From: an uncultured Lactobacillus sp.
GTDB lineage: Bacteria; Bacillota; Bacilli; Lactobacillales; Lactobacillaceae
Reading direction: 5' to 3'
DNA length: 61,928 nt
Assembly: GCA_905204935.1 (NCBI GenBank)
Contig: CAJLBJ010000009.1
Location: 1-61,928 of the forward strand
A model generated the notes under the pieces. That model ran no database searches. It was not told the origin of the DNA and was given only the letters and a program-made list of their open reading frames with translations. A program made the translations under genes and the position numbers. Below are positions 25,663-35,148 of this stretch, one piece after another; position 1 is the stretch's first letter; each line of letters starts with the position of its first letter.

Positions 25663-27834
25663 TTAGATACTGCAGCTTTCGCATTCATTAGCACCAACTT
25701 CACTTTGATCGTCGGTAAATGTGCGCACATAATAGATTGACTTAATGCCTTTTTGGTGGGCATAGTTACGTAGAATCGTCAAATCACGTGTAGTCATCTT
25801 GTCTGTTCGGCCATTTTTCCATTCATAAAGCCCAGCTGGAATTGTAGAACGCATAAATAAAGTCAAACTCATTCCTTGATCGATATGTTCTTGAGCTGCA
25901 GCGTAAACATCGATGACTTTACGCATATCGATGTCATAAGCACAACGGTAATAAGCTAGTGTTTCATTTGAAAGATAAGGAGCCGGATAGTAAATTTTAC
26001 CGATTTTACGTTCTTGGCGTTCTTCAATCTTGTTGATGATTGGATGAAGCGAAGCAGTAGTGTCGTTGATATATGAAATCGAACCATTTGGAGCGACAGC
26101 CAGACGATTTTGATGATATAAACCGTCTTGTTTGATATCTTCTTTTAATTGTTGCCAAGCTTGTTTATCTGGGATGAAGATACCTTGGAATAATTCTTTA
26201 ACCTTAGGTGAAGTTGGCACAAATTTATCAGTAAGATATTTGTCAAAGTAAGTCCCATCCGCATATTTACTCTTTTCAAAACCTACAAAAACTTGTTTGC
26301 GCTCTTTGGCAATCGTATTAGAGGCTTTTAGTGTCCAATAGTTTAATAACATGAAATAAATGCTAGTAAATTCTACAGCTTCTGGACTGTCATAATGGAT
26401 TTGATTTTTGGCTAAAAAGGCATGTAATCCCATTGCACCAAGACCGATTGTATGGGCTTGCTCATTACCATGGCGAATCGAAGGAACGACATCAATTTTT
26501 GAATTGTCAGTTACAAATGTTAATGCACGTGTCATCGTTGCAACTGATTTACCGAAATCAGGTGAAGCCATTAAATTGGCAATGTTGGTTGAACCTAAGT
26601 TACAACTAATATCTGTTCCTAAGACTTCGTATTCTTGGCGATCGTTTAATAAAGAAGGGGTTTGCACCTGTAAAATCTCGGAACAAAGGTTACTCATGAT
26701 GATCTTACCATCGATTGGATTAACCTTGTTGACCGTATCGATATTGATGATATAAGGATAACCGGATTCTTGTTGTAATTTAGAGATTTCTTGTTCTAAT
26801 TCACGCGCGTTGATTCGTTTCTTAGGGATATCAGGGTTAGCACACATGTTATCGTATTCTTTGGTGATATCTACATAAGAGAATGGCACACCATAAACAC
26901 GTTGTACACCCCAAGGATCGAAAAGATACATATCAGCATTATTTTTAGCTAATTCATAGAATTTATCTGGGACAACTAAACCCAATGATAATGTTTTAAC
27001 TCGAATTTTTTCATCGGCATTTTCTTTTTTAGCAGATAAAAAGTCAATGATATCGGTGTGGAAAATATTTAAATAAACGACTCCAGCACCTTGACGTTGG
27101 CCTAACTGATTGGAATAAGAAAAACTATCTTCCAATAATTTCATGACAGGAACAACCCCAGAAGCAGCCCCTTGAATTCCTTTGATAGGGGCACCAGCAC
27201 CACGTAAATTACTCAAGGAAATACCGACACCACCACCGATACGTGAAAGTTGCAAGGCTGAATTGATTCCACGGCCAATAGAATTCATATCATCGGTTAA
27301 CTGTAATAAGAAGCAAGAAACTAATTCACCACGACGCTTGCGCCCAGCATTTAAAAAGCTAGGTGTAGCGGGTTGATAGCGTTGGTTGATTAATTCATCA
27401 GCTAAATCTAAAGCTAATTGCTGATTACCATCAGCAAAATATAAGGCATTAGCGATGATACGATCTTCAAAAGTTTCAAGATAAGCTTGATTATCGTTAG
27501 TCTTTAATGCATATTGAGCATAAAATTTATAGGCAGCCATGAAAGTCTTAAAAGTAAATTTAGCAGCGTAGACTTTGGCAGTTAATTCTTCAATAAAAGA
27601 AAAGTCATATTTAGCTAAAAATTCGCTTTCGAGATAATCATTTTGAATTAAAAAATCATAGCGTTGTTTTAAAGTTGGAAATGTCATCAAATTAGGTATG
27701 ACATTTTCATTTAAAAAGGCTGATAGAGCTTCTTGATCCTTGTTAAGTTGGATCTTACCGTCGAGCGGAATGTTGACTTGATTGTTGAGGTCATAATAGG
27801 TTACCTGATTAATATCAATATCTTTAAGACTCAA
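25663..27834 (-). CDS. nrdE: Ribonucleotide reductase class Ib, alpha subunit
   Basis: The 723-residue catalytic subunit reduces ribonucleoside diphosphates. It lacks the N-terminal ATP cone, as usual for class Ib. Active-site segments visible are RGELVSCFLLQLTDDMNSIG (Cys), NLCSEILQ (Asn-Cys-Glu, radical site) and the C-terminal shuttle pair ECESCSI. The start is TTG (27834) overlapping the end of nrdI by 11 bases with a GTGGTGG ribosome site. It receives electrons from NrdH encoded in the same operon. Confidence 0.95.
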   Translation of the reverse strand: MSLKDIDINQVTYYDLNNQVNIPLDGKIQLNKDQEALSAFLNENVIPNLMTFPTLKQRYDFLIQNDYLESEFLAKYDFSFIEELTAKVYAAKFTFKTFMAAYKFYAQYALKTNDNQAYLETFEDRIIANALYFADGNQQLALDLADELINQRYQPATPSFLNAGRKRRGELVSCFLLQLTDDMNSIGRGINSALQLSRIGGGVGISLSNLRGAGAPIKGIQGAASGVVPVMKLLEDSFSYSNQLGQRQGAGVVYLNIFHTDIIDFLSAKKENADEKIRVKTLSLGLVVPDKFYELAKNNADMYLFDPWGVQRVYGVPFSYVDITKEYDNMCANPDIPKKRINARELEQEISKLQQESGYPYIINIDTVNKVNPIDGKIIMSNLCSEILQVQTPSLLNDRQEYEVLGTDISCNLGSTNIANLMASPDFGKSVATMTRALTFVTDNSKIDVVPSIRHGNEQAHTIGLGAMGLHAFLAKNQIHYDSPEAVEFTSIYFMLLNYWTLKASNTIAKERKQVFVGFEKSKYADGTYFDKYLTDKFVPTSPKVKELFQGIFIPDKQAWQQLKEDIKQDGLYHQNRLAVAPNGSISYINDTTASLHPIINKIEERQERKIGKIYYPAPYLSNETLAYYRCAYDIDMRKVIDVYAAAQEHIDQGMSLTLFMRSTIPAGLYEWKNGRTDKMTTRDLTILRNYAHQKGIKSIYYVRTFTDDQSEVGANECESCSI

Positions 27835-28195
27835 GTTGTGCCACCACTTTCTTTACATTTTCTACATCTGTTGAAGTACCATTAAATTCAAATGCATACA
27901 ACAACGGGACTTGATACTTGTGTGCGATATTTTTTGCAGTGAAAATAAAAAGCTCGGCAAAATTACGATTGCCAGAGCCGATAACACCTTTAAAATAGTG
28001 AGAATTTGTGCGATAACTTAAAAAGTCGTCGACCGCTTCTGTGATTTCCTCATCATAAGTTGGAACAATCAAGATAAACGGTTCGCCGACTTCAATTAAA
28101 GGTGCTGCCGCATTTATTTCGTAAGTACTAGGAAAGTTTAGTTTTTTTACAAAGCGTCTAGTCTGTCCGGTGACGCTAAAATAAACAATTTTCAT
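27824..28195 (-). CDS. nrdI: Flavodoxin-like NrdI, activator of NrdF
   Basis: This 123-residue FMN protein begins with YFSVTGQTRRFVKKL, the phosphate loop of NrdI flavodoxins, followed by LIVPTYDEEI and GVIGSGNRNF, which surround the isoalloxazine ring. It supplies oxidant to assemble the Mn-tyrosyl cofactor of NrdF. It overlaps nrdH by four bases (ATGA) and nrdE by 11 bases. Standard size for the family. Confidence 0.95.
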   Translation of the reverse strand: MKIVYFSVTGQTRRFVKKLNFPSTYEINAAAPLIEVGEPFILIVPTYDEEITEAVDDFLSYRTNSHYFKGVIGSGNRNFAELFIFTAKNIAHKYQVPLLYAFEFNGTSTDVENVKKVVAQLES

Positions 28196-28422
28196 TGTGC
28201 AATCAACTGCTTTAATAAATCAGGACGAAAACCACTGATTAAAGCTTGTGAATCACGTTCTAAGACTGGCACACTGGCAAAGCCTTTATCTTTTAAATAA
28301 TTGATATATTCTGGTGAAGTTGAAAGATTTCTTTCTTCAAAATTAATATTATGTTCAACTAAGAAACGCTTGGTCATTTTGCATTGGATACAGTTATCTT
28401 TGGTATATAATTCTAGACTCAT
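28192..28422 (-). CDS. nrdH: NrdH-redoxin (glutaredoxin-like electron donor)
   Basis: A 76-residue thioredoxin-fold protein with active site CIQC (Cys 11 and 14) and the NrdH signature SGFRPD near the C-terminus. It donates electrons to NrdE and is itself reduced by thioredoxin reductase. First gene of the operon, with a strong AAAGGAGGAA ribosome site on the minus strand. Confidence 0.95.
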   Translation of the reverse strand: MSLELYTKDNCIQCKMTKRFLVEHNINFEERNLSTSPEYINYLKDKGFASVPVLERDSQALISGFRPDLLKQLIAQ

Positions 28423-28458
28423 AAGCAGTTGATTCCTCCTTTGTATTTAACGAAGATT

Positions 28459-28487
28459 ATTATACTACACAAACAATTTTGATACAA
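28459..28487 (-). promoter_or_regulatory. Promoter of nrdHIEF
   Basis: Minus-strand TTGTAT (28487-28482), a 17-base spacer and TATAAT (28464-28459). The palindrome CAATATATTG (28485-28494) overlaps the -35 and could be a single NrdR-type site, but a clear tandem partner was not found. Confidence 0.6.
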
Positions 28488-28722
28488 TATATTGACATTT
28501 GAAGAATTTTCATCCCAACATCTTGTATCCGTTGTAAATTGTGGCTTTAGTGAATTTTTATGGGATAAAAAGAAAAATTGCCATTTTTTTTGAGAAAAAA
28601 GATGGAGAAATTTTTTATCTAAAAGAGTAGAAAAACACGTCAAGAGAGTCGAATAAATTTAGTTGCGTTTCACTAAATTTGTCCGTATCATAGTAGTGTA
28701 ACAGAAAGTGAGTTAAAAAAAT

Positions 28723-29334
28723 ATGACAAATTATTACTATACTAGAAATCCAGAGGTAAAACATAACGAAAAGACTTGGAATTTCACGTTATATGAACAT
28801 AATTTTATTTTTAGTACGGATAATGGAGTCTTTTCAAAAGCAACTGTTGATTATGGTTCACGTGTATTACTAGCAGCATTGCAAGATAGTCAAATTAATG
28901 GTGATATCTTAGATGTAGGATGTGGTTATGGTCCTTTAGGATTGGCTTTGGCGTATAAGTTTAAAGATGTTCATGTTGATATGGTTGATGTTAATTTATT
29001 AGCATTGCAATTGGCTAAGAAAAATGCCATACAAAACGGTTTAAACAATGTTACTATCTTTGAATCAGATGGTTATCAAGTAGTGACTAAAAATGATTAT
29101 GCTGCTATTATCACTAATCCGCCAATTCGTGCAGGTAAAGAGGTTGTGCATAATATTTTGAGTCAAGCAAAACAACATTTAGCCCCTGAAGGAACTTTGA
29201 CAGTGGTAATTCAAAAAAAGCAAGGTGCACCTTCAGCTCAAAAAAAGATGTTGGAAGTTTTTGGGAATTGCGAAGTGATTGCTAAAGACAAAGGCTACTT
29301 TATTTTACAAAGTACTAAACAATTAGAGGAATAA
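28723..29334 (+). CDS. Class I SAM methyltransferase, RsmC-like (YbxB type)
   Basis: This 203-residue protein has motif I DILDVGCGYGPLGLALA, motif post-I DMVDVN and the catalytic motif IV TNPPIRAGKE, in which NPP marks amino-group methylation. It matches single-domain RsmC-like proteins of Firmicutes, expected to modify a guanine in 16S rRNA. The first 50 residues form the short substrate-recognition part. It sits just before tadA (four-base gap), so both are probably cotranscribed. The ATG has a weak GAAAGTGAG ribosome site. Confidence 0.88.
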   Translation: MTNYYYTRNPEVKHNEKTWNFTLYEHNFIFSTDNGVFSKATVDYGSRVLLAALQDSQINGDILDVGCGYGPLGLALAYKFKDVHVDMVDVNLLALQLAKKNAIQNGLNNVTIFESDGYQVVTKNDYAAIITNPPIRAGKEVVHNILSQAKQHLAPEGTLTVVIQKKQGAPSAQKKMLEVFGNCEVIAKDKGYFILQSTKQLEE

Positions 29335-29338
29335 TGCA

Positions 29339-29815
29339 ATGGAGCTAAAACAGCAAGAATATTTCATGCAAGAAGCTTTAAAAGAAGCTAAAAAGGCTTT
29401 TGATTTAGGTGAAGTTCCCATTGGATGTGTACTTGTTGTAGATGGAAAAATTATTGGTCGAGGACATAATTTACGTGAAACATCTAATGACGCAACATCT
29501 CATGCTGAGATTCAAGCAATACGTCAGGCCAATCAAGCATTGCAAAGTTGGCGCCTTAATGGCGCTAAACTGTTTGTAACACTTGAACCTTGCCCAATGT
29601 GTAGTGGAGCAATTTTGAACGCTAGAATTGCCGAGGTTTATTATGGAGCCTATGATTTAAAGGCAGGAACTGCAGGTACTTTACTTAATTTATTGGCAGA
29701 TCGGCGTTTTAATCATCAATGTTTAGTAACTAAAGGTGTTTGTTACCAAGAATGTCAAGCCTTACTCCAAAATTTTTTTGGAGCAATTAGGCAAAAAAAT
29801 AATGAAAAAGACTAG
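29339..29815 (+). CDS. tadA: tRNA-specific adenosine deaminase
   Basis: Converts A34 to inosine in the anticodon of tRNA-Arg(ACG). The zinc site is complete: HAE (His 55, Glu 57) and PCPMC (Cys 85 and 88). At 158 residues it is of normal length. ATG 29339 follows AGAGGAATAATGCA at the end of the methyltransferase gene. It lies immediately before the SRP RNA gene, as in many lactobacilli. Confidence 0.95.
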   Translation: MELKQQEYFMQEALKEAKKAFDLGEVPIGCVLVVDGKIIGRGHNLRETSNDATSHAEIQAIRQANQALQSWRLNGAKLFVTLEPCPMCSGAILNARIAEVYYGAYDLKAGTAGTLLNLLADRRFNHQCLVTKGVCYQECQALLQNFFGAIRQKNNEKD

Positions 29816-29848
29816 CAATATTTTTGATTTTAAGGTATCATAATAGAT

Positions 29849-29946
29849 GCCGTAAGGCCTTGAGGCAATGTTGACCTTATGAAGCGTGTCAGGTCCGGAA
29901 GGAAGCAGCACTAAGTTTGGCTTAACATGTGCCTTAAGTTATGAGG
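29849..29946 (+). ncRNA. ffs: Signal recognition particle RNA (small bacterial type)
   Basis: The universally conserved domain IV is present: GTGTCAGGTCCGGAAGGAAG, with GGAA tetraloop, then CAGCA. Flanking sequences pair over a long rod (for example TTGAGGCA with TGCCTTAA), giving about 98 nucleotides. It binds Ffh and targets membrane proteins. A terminator follows. The exact ends are estimated. Confidence 0.93.
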
Positions 29947-29955
29947 AAATTGAGT

Positions 29956-29986
29956 CCCGGTCTTTTCGATAAGATCGGGTTTTTTT
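29956..29986 (+). terminator. Terminator of SRP RNA
   Basis: CCCGGTCTT / AAGATCGGG stem (one G-U pair) and seven T residues. Confidence 0.85.
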
Positions 29987-30010
29987 GTAGCTAATAGAAA
30001 GGAACATAAA

Positions 30011-31756
30011 ATGAGTTATCAAGCATTATATCGTGTCTGGCGTCCGCAGTGTTTTGCTGATTTAGTGGGACAAAAGTTAGTGGCACAAACTTTAAAAAAC
30101 GCAATAAGTACCCAACAGATTTCTCATGCCTATCTATTTTGCGGTCCACGAGGCACGGGAAAGACATCAGCGGCTAAGATTTTTGCTAAGGCCATCAACT
30201 GTAAGCATCAAGTTGATGGGGAGCCATGTAATCAATGTGAAATCTGTCAAGCAATTACGCAAGGTAGTCTTAATGATGTAATTGAATTTGATGCGGCGTC
30301 TAACAACGGTGTTGATGAAATTCGTGAAATTCGTGATAAAGTTAAATATGCACCTACTCAAGCGGATTACAAAGTTTACATTATAGACGAAGTTCATATG
30401 TTATCGTCAGGTGCATTTAATGCATTATTGAAAACTTTAGAAGAACCACCGGCTAACGTTGTTTTTATTTTGGCAACTACTGAACCGCATAAGGTTTTGC
30501 CAACGATTATTTCACGAACGCAACGTTTTGATTTCAAGCGAATCTTACCTCAAGATATTTTAGAGCGAATGCAATATATCTTAGAGCAAAAGCAAGTAAA
30601 ATATCAATTAACTGCACTCAAGTTGATTGCTAAAGCAGCTCAAGGTGGAATGCGAGATGCTTTAAGTATCTTAGATCAAGTTATTTCTTTTGGTGAAGAT
30701 GATGAAGTAACTTTTGAAAATGCCTTATTGGTAACAGGAAGTGTAACACAACAAAGCTTGCAAGAATATTTGCAACAAATTTTTGCTAATGAGACGTCAG
30801 CGGCTTTAATGACAGTTCATCAAATTTTGGAACAAGGAAAAGATCCACAAAGATTTATTGAAGAGCTTATTGAATATTGTCGTGACTTGTTGTTGTATTG
30901 TCAGGCTCCTCAAGTTGTTGAAGAAGATCAATTAGGGCTGATAAATGAAGATTTCAAGCAAATGGCACAAAATATTGCCCCAGAAATTTTTTATCGTATT
31001 ATCGAGACTTTAAATACTAGTCAAGAATCTATGCGTTTTAGTGCACATGCAGCAATATATCTGGAAGTTTTAACGGTTAAATTAACTCAGGTGGCGTCTG
31101 CTACGCAAGTGATTGAGAAAAAAGAAGTAATACAAGATTTGAGTGAAGTTAATGAATTAAAACAACAAGTCGCTAAGCTCAAACAACAAGTTGCACAGTT
31201 GTTGGCGAATAATAGGCAAGTAACTCCAAGAAAATTAGCCAATGCTATAGAACTTGAACCTAAGATTGAACAAGATAAAATTGATCAAATTTTAGTGAAT
31301 GCTAAACGTGACTCTTTAATCGAGTTGCAACAAAAATGGAATGATATCTTGATGCAACTACCAACACAGTTGCGGGCAAAGATTTCAGCTTCTTATCCAG
31401 TGGCGTGTGGCTTATTAGGAGCATTAATCACTATAAAAATTGATGCATTATGTCAAGCTGCACAGGAAGATTCACAATTATGTGATAAAATAAAAGAGCT
31501 ATTGGGATGGCATGATGAAGTTATTTGCTTTATACCAGAAAGTCAATGGCCTAAGATTAGACAAGATTATGTTACGCGCTTTAAGGCAGGAAAGATTAGC
31601 AAACAAGTACAGCCAATCAAGCAATTAAAGCCGGTGGCTACCAAAGAAGAAGTGGTTGAACCAAAAGAGCCTAAATTAACGGCAAAGCCAGAGCCACTTG
31701 TAGATGAGGCAATTAAACTTTTTGGAGAAGAATTAATTGAAGTAACCCAAGATTAA
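30011..31756 (+). CDS. dnaX: DNA polymerase III subunits tau/gamma
   Basis: This 581-residue clamp-loader ATPase has Walker A CGPRGTGKTSAAK, a zinc module with CNQCEIC, Walker B YIIDEVHMLS and sensor 1 ATTEPHK. Domain III helices run to about 360, followed by a coiled stretch (LKQQVAKLKQQVAQLL) and the tau tail. It loads the beta clamp and couples the polymerases. No obvious frameshift signal for gamma was identified. It leads the chain dnaX-ybaB-recR-yaaL, with an AAAGGAACA ribosome site. Confidence 0.96.
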   Translation: MSYQALYRVWRPQCFADLVGQKLVAQTLKNAISTQQISHAYLFCGPRGTGKTSAAKIFAKAINCKHQVDGEPCNQCEICQAITQGSLNDVIEFDAASNNGVDEIREIRDKVKYAPTQADYKVYIIDEVHMLSSGAFNALLKTLEEPPANVVFILATTEPHKVLPTIISRTQRFDFKRILPQDILERMQYILEQKQVKYQLTALKLIAKAAQGGMRDALSILDQVISFGEDDEVTFENALLVTGSVTQQSLQEYLQQIFANETSAALMTVHQILEQGKDPQRFIEELIEYCRDLLLYCQAPQVVEEDQLGLINEDFKQMAQNIAPEIFYRIIETLNTSQESMRFSAHAAIYLEVLTVKLTQVASATQVIEKKEVIQDLSEVNELKQQVAKLKQQVAQLLANNRQVTPRKLANAIELEPKIEQDKIDQILVNAKRDSLIELQQKWNDILMQLPTQLRAKISASYPVACGLLGALITIKIDALCQAAQEDSQLCDKIKELLGWHDEVICFIPESQWPKIRQDYVTRFKAGKISKQVQPIKQLKPVATKEEVVEPKEPKLTAKPEPLVDEAIKLFGEELIEVTQD

Positions 31757-31777
31757 AATATGGAAGGATGATTTATT

Positions 31778-32089
31778 ATGATGCGTGGAATGGGAAACAT
31801 GCAAGGTATGATGAAACAAATGCAAAAATTACAAAAACAAATGAAAGAAGATCAAGCTAAGCTTAATGAAACTGTTTTTACAGGCGTTTCTTCTAATGAA
31901 TTAGTAAGTGTTCAATTTAATGGTGCTCATGAAATGACAGATATTACAATCAAAGAAGAAGTTATTGATCCTGACGATATTGAAATGTTACAAGACTTAG
32001 TGATTATGGCTGTCAACGATGCCATGAAGCAAATAGATGAACATACGCAAAAAACAATGGGCAAATACACCCGTGGAATTGGTTTTTAA
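31778..32089 (+). CDS. ybaB: YbaB/EbfC nucleoid-associated protein
   Basis: This 103-residue protein has an N-terminal Met/Gln-rich helix ([15 protein letters not shown]) and the YbaB core ([34 protein letters not shown]). It forms dimers that bind DNA and is nearly always encoded between dnaX and recR, as here. The ATG at 31778 is followed by a second ATG; GAAGGATGATTTATT gives the ribosome site. Confidence 0.93.
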   Translation: MMRGMGNMQGMMKQMQKLQKQMKEDQAKLNETVFTGVSSNELVSVQFNGAHEMTDITIKEEVIDPDDIEMLQDLVIMAVNDAMKQIDEHTQKTMGKYTRGIGF

Positions 32090-32113
32090 ACTTAAAGATT
32101 GGTGGGAAAAGCG

Positions 32114-32713
32114 ATGCAATATCCAGAACCAATTGCTAAGTTAATCGATAGTTATCAAAAGTTACCAGGGATTGGTGAAAAAACAGCGGCTCGCTTAGCA
32201 TTTTATACGATTGAAATGGATGAACAAGTTGTTAAAAATTTTGCTCAAGCTTTATTAGCGGTCAAGCATGATTTGTGTTATTGTCATATATGTGGCAATA
32301 TTACAGAAAATGATCCATGTATTATTTGTGCTGATAAGTCGCGTAATCAAACACAAATTTTAGTAGTAGAACAACCCAAAGATGTTTTAGTGGTTGAAAA
32401 AATCAATGAATATCATGGATTATATCATGTTTTAAACGGGGTGTTGTCGCCTGTTGAAGGAAAGGGACCTGAAGATTTAAATATTACTAGTCTTTTAAAA
32501 AGATTGCAAAGTAATCCAGAAATTTCAGAAGTTATTATTGCGACTAATGCAACTCCTGAAGGTGAAGCTACAGCAATGTATCTTTCACGTTTGATTAAAC
32601 CGGCTAATATTAAAGTGACACGTTTAGCTCATGGTTTAGCAATTGGAAGTGATATCGAATATGCCGACGAAATGACCTTATTTAAAGCAATTGAAGGTAG
32701 ACAAGAACTTTAG
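32114..32713 (+). CDS. recR: Recombination mediator RecR
   Basis: The 199-residue protein has the RecR architecture: a helix-hairpin-helix ([15 protein letters not shown]), the zinc finger [18 protein letters not shown], a Toprim domain ([29 protein letters not shown]) and a C-terminal Walker-like segment. It works with RecO/RecF in loading RecA at gaps. ATG 32114 is chosen because GGTGGGA stands eight bases away; the frame opens 15 bases earlier without one. Confidence 0.95.
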   Translation: MQYPEPIAKLIDSYQKLPGIGEKTAARLAFYTIEMDEQVVKNFAQALLAVKHDLCYCHICGNITENDPCIICADKSRNQTQILVVEQPKDVLVVEKINEYHGLYHVLNGVLSPVEGKGPEDLNITSLLKRLQSNPEISEVIIATNATPEGEATAMYLSRLIKPANIKVTRLAHGLAIGSDIEYADEMTLFKAIEGRQEL

Positions 32714-32725
32714 GGAAGTGAGAAA

Positions 32726-32965
32726 GTGTTTGGGAGAAATAAGCAAAAATTGCGCTTAAAATATGATGAATTATTGCTAGAAGATATTATGCAAGCGACA
32801 GATATTTGGAATCATGCTAAACAAACGCAAGCAGCCGTATATGAACTAGATGATGAATTGTTGGCACAAACAAAATTAGCTCAAGCCAAGTATCAATTTT
32901 TGTATAAAGAGGCACGTATTCGTCGAGTTAAGGGAAAAATTCAAAAATCGGTGATTGATTATTAG
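32726..32965 (+). CDS. yaaL: YaaL/DUF2508 family protein
   Basis: A small (79-residue) charged helical protein beginning FGRNKQKLRLKYDELLLEDI, the usual opening of the YaaL family. Its function is unknown; it is consistently encoded downstream of recR. GTG start with TAGGGAAGTGAG ribosome site. A weak hairpin (32970-33008) follows. Confidence 0.85.
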   Translation: MFGRNKQKLRLKYDELLLEDIMQATDIWNHAKQTQAAVYELDDELLAQTKLAQAKYQFLYKEARIRRVKGKIQKSVIDY

Positions 32966-32969
32966 GTAT

Positions 32970-33008
32970 AACAGCGTTAAATTAAGGTGACTTGATTTGA
33001 CGCTGTTT
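32970..33008 (+). terminator. Terminator after yaaL
   Basis: AACAGCGTTAA pairs with TTGACGCTGTT (one G-U pair), with a short T stretch. It separates dnaX-yaaL from the tmk operon. Confidence 0.65.
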
Positions 33009-33108
33009 CTTACATTATTAAAAGAGATTGTTGCTAGAACATGGACAAGTTCTAGGATTGTAAAGTACAATAAGAATAATAGATTATAATAGTAATGGAG
33101 TTTTTTAA

Positions 33109-33753
33109 GTGAAAGGAATTTTTGTGACATTTGAGGGTCCGGATGGTTCTGGGAAAACAAGTGTGTTAAACAGCGTTGTTGAAATGTTAAATCAAACAAG
33201 TAAAAAAAATGATTACATTTTAACTAGAGAACCTGGTGGCAACCGCATCTCAGAAGATATTCGAGGAATCGTTTTAGATCCAAGAAATACTGAAATGGAT
33301 GAAAAAACTGAGGCCTTGTTGTATGCGGCGGCCAGACGACAACATTTAGTGGACACAATTTTGCCAGCATTAAATGAAGGAAAATTAGTGTTATGTGATC
33401 GTTTTGTCGACAGCTCTTTAGCATATCAAGGAGCAGGACGCCATATAGGTGTTTATCAAGTTGCTAAGATTAATGAATTTGCTACTGATGGTTTACAACC
33501 AGATTTAACATTTTACTTTGATATTGAGCCAGAGGTTGGTTTGGCACGAATTAAAAATCATCGTCAAGATGAAGTTAATCGTTTAGATCAAGAAAGTTTA
33601 CAATTTTATGAAGATGTACGCGCACAGTATTTGTGTTTGGCAAGAGAAAATCCTAAACGCATTATAAAAATTGATGCAAGGAAATCATTAGCAGATGTTA
33701 CTGCCCAAGTCTTAGCTCTATTAGAAAATAAATTAGCCGAATTTTTTAAGTAA
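33109..33753 (+). CDS. tmk: Thymidylate kinase
   Basis: This 214-residue kinase phosphorylates dTMP. Seen are the P-loop FEGPDGSGKTS, the DR(F/Y) motif CDRFVDSSLAYQGAGR, and a LID-like region near the Arg-rich NHRQDEVNRLD. GTG start at 33109 with TGGAG eight bases before. A TATAAT at 33085-33090 suggests its own promoter, preceded by a CTAGAAC/GTTCTAG hairpin (33034-33055). It heads tmk-darA-holB-yabA-rsmI. Confidence 0.96.
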   Translation: MKGIFVTFEGPDGSGKTSVLNSVVEMLNQTSKKNDYILTREPGGNRISEDIRGIVLDPRNTEMDEKTEALLYAAARRQHLVDTILPALNEGKLVLCDRFVDSSLAYQGAGRHIGVYQVAKINEFATDGLQPDLTFYFDIEPEVGLARIKNHRQDEVNRLDQESLQFYEDVRAQYLCLARENPKRIIKIDARKSLADVTAQVLALLENKLAEFFK

Positions 33754-33777
33754 ATTCAAAGAAATGGGGGAAAAAAG

Positions 33778-34107
33778 ATGAAATTAATTATTGCAATTGT
33801 TCAAGATAAAGATAGTAATCGCTTGAGTAATGTATTTATTGAAAATAATGTACCTGCTACTAAGTTATCTTCAACTGGGGGATTTCTACGTTCAGGAAAC
33901 TCAACTTTTTTAATTGGGGTTGATGATCAACGCGTTGATGAGGTTTTGGAATTGATTAAAGAAACTTCTGAAACTAGAAAGCAATTTATGGCACCACCTG
34001 TTAATTTAGATTCTCCACTAGAAGCAACAAGTGCATATCCATTAGAAGTTCAAATTGGTGGTGCAACGGTATTTGTATTACCAATCGAAGCCTTTCATCA
34101 TTTCTAG
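33778..34107 (+). CDS. darA: Cyclic di-AMP receptor of the PII-like DarA/PstA family
   Basis: This 109-residue PII-like protein opens with MKLIIAIVQDKDSNRLSNVF and carries TGGFLRSGNSTFLIGV, the c-di-AMP-binding loop region of DarA/PstA. Like its relatives it is a trimer candidate that senses c-di-AMP; its downstream partner is not known. Family position between tmk and holB is conserved. Ribosome site GGGGGAAAAAAG. Confidence 0.92.
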   Translation: MKLIIAIVQDKDSNRLSNVFIENNVPATKLSSTGGFLRSGNSTFLIGVDDQRVDEVLELIKETSETRKQFMAPPVNLDSPLEATSAYPLEVQIGGATVFVLPIEAFHHF

Positions 34108-34118
34108 GTCGTGATATC

Positions 34119-35126
34119 ATGTCAGAAACAATTATGCAATTACAGCCTAATCTGAGCCAACATTTTTTAAAGCTTGCTCAAAAAAAGCAGTTAGCACATG
34201 CGTATTTGTTAGTAGGAGACACAGGCTTAGGCAAAAAAGCATTGGCGCGGTATAGCGCACAAACAGTTTTTTGCCTAAATCAAACGGAAGTTGGACCATG
34301 TCAAAAATGTTCGGAATGTTTACGAATCGCTCAAGGAATTCATCCAGATGTAGTAGAAGTCGATCCGCAAGCTACAAGTATTAAAGTTGAACAAATTAGA
34401 CATTTAAAATCCGAATTCAGTAAAAGTGGGTTAGAAAGTGCACGTAAATTTTTTATCATTTCTGAGGCAGAAAAAATGTCAACTAGTGCAGCTAATAGCT
34501 TGTTGAAGTTTTTAGAAGAACCTAGTGGACAAGTTACAGCTTTTTTATTGACGAGTAATGCTAATTTGATTTTACCAACAATTATTTCGCGTTGTCAGTT
34601 GTTTGAATTAGAAACCCTTAGTCAAACTAAACGGAAACAACAACTATTAGCAAGAAATATTTCTGCTAAGCAAGTGGATTTATTAGTACAATTAACAACT
34701 AGCTTAACTCAAGCGCAAGTGTTGGCTGAAGATTCTGATTTTTGGGAATTGAGTGCACTTATTTTTGAATGGTATGCAAGGATTTTACAAAATGAACCTA
34801 GTAGTTTTGTAATGATTCAAACGCAAATATTACCTTTAATTGAACAAGGTGATCCCAAAAAACAACGTACATTGGCTTTGCAATTAATATTGTTGTTGGC
34901 GCGCGATAGTTTGTTGATTCATTATCAAGCACTCACACAAAATTTAGCTTTTAGTGCTAAGAGCCAAGAATTACAAACGAAAGGTGCAAATTTAACTGTT
35001 GAACAATTGACAAAAGGAATAGAATTAATCTTAGAAACAACTAAAAAAATGACATTTAATGTTTCATTTCAAGGCTTGTTAGAAGCATTAACCTTGAAAT
35101 TGCTCACTTGCTATCACATAAAATAG
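34119..35126 (+). CDS. holB: DNA polymerase III delta' subunit
   Basis: The 335-residue protein is an AAA+ clamp-loader subunit with a degenerate P-loop (LLVGDTGLGKKALA), a zinc module (CQKCSECLRIAQG) and sensor region SNANLILPTIISRCQ. It completes the clamp-loader ring with DnaX. The start ATG 34119 has only a weak ribosome site. It lies between darA and yabA without terminators. Confidence 0.93.
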   Translation: MSETIMQLQPNLSQHFLKLAQKKQLAHAYLLVGDTGLGKKALARYSAQTVFCLNQTEVGPCQKCSECLRIAQGIHPDVVEVDPQATSIKVEQIRHLKSEFSKSGLESARKFFIISEAEKMSTSAANSLLKFLEEPSGQVTAFLLTSNANLILPTIISRCQLFELETLSQTKRKQQLLARNISAKQVDLLVQLTTSLTQAQVLAEDSDFWELSALIFEWYARILQNEPSSFVMIQTQILPLIEQGDPKKQRTLALQLILLLARDSLLIHYQALTQNLAFSAKSQELQTKGANLTVEQLTKGIELILETTKKMTFNVSFQGLLEALTLKLLTCYHIK

Positions 35127-35148
35127 TGATTGAAATGAAGGTGATTTT

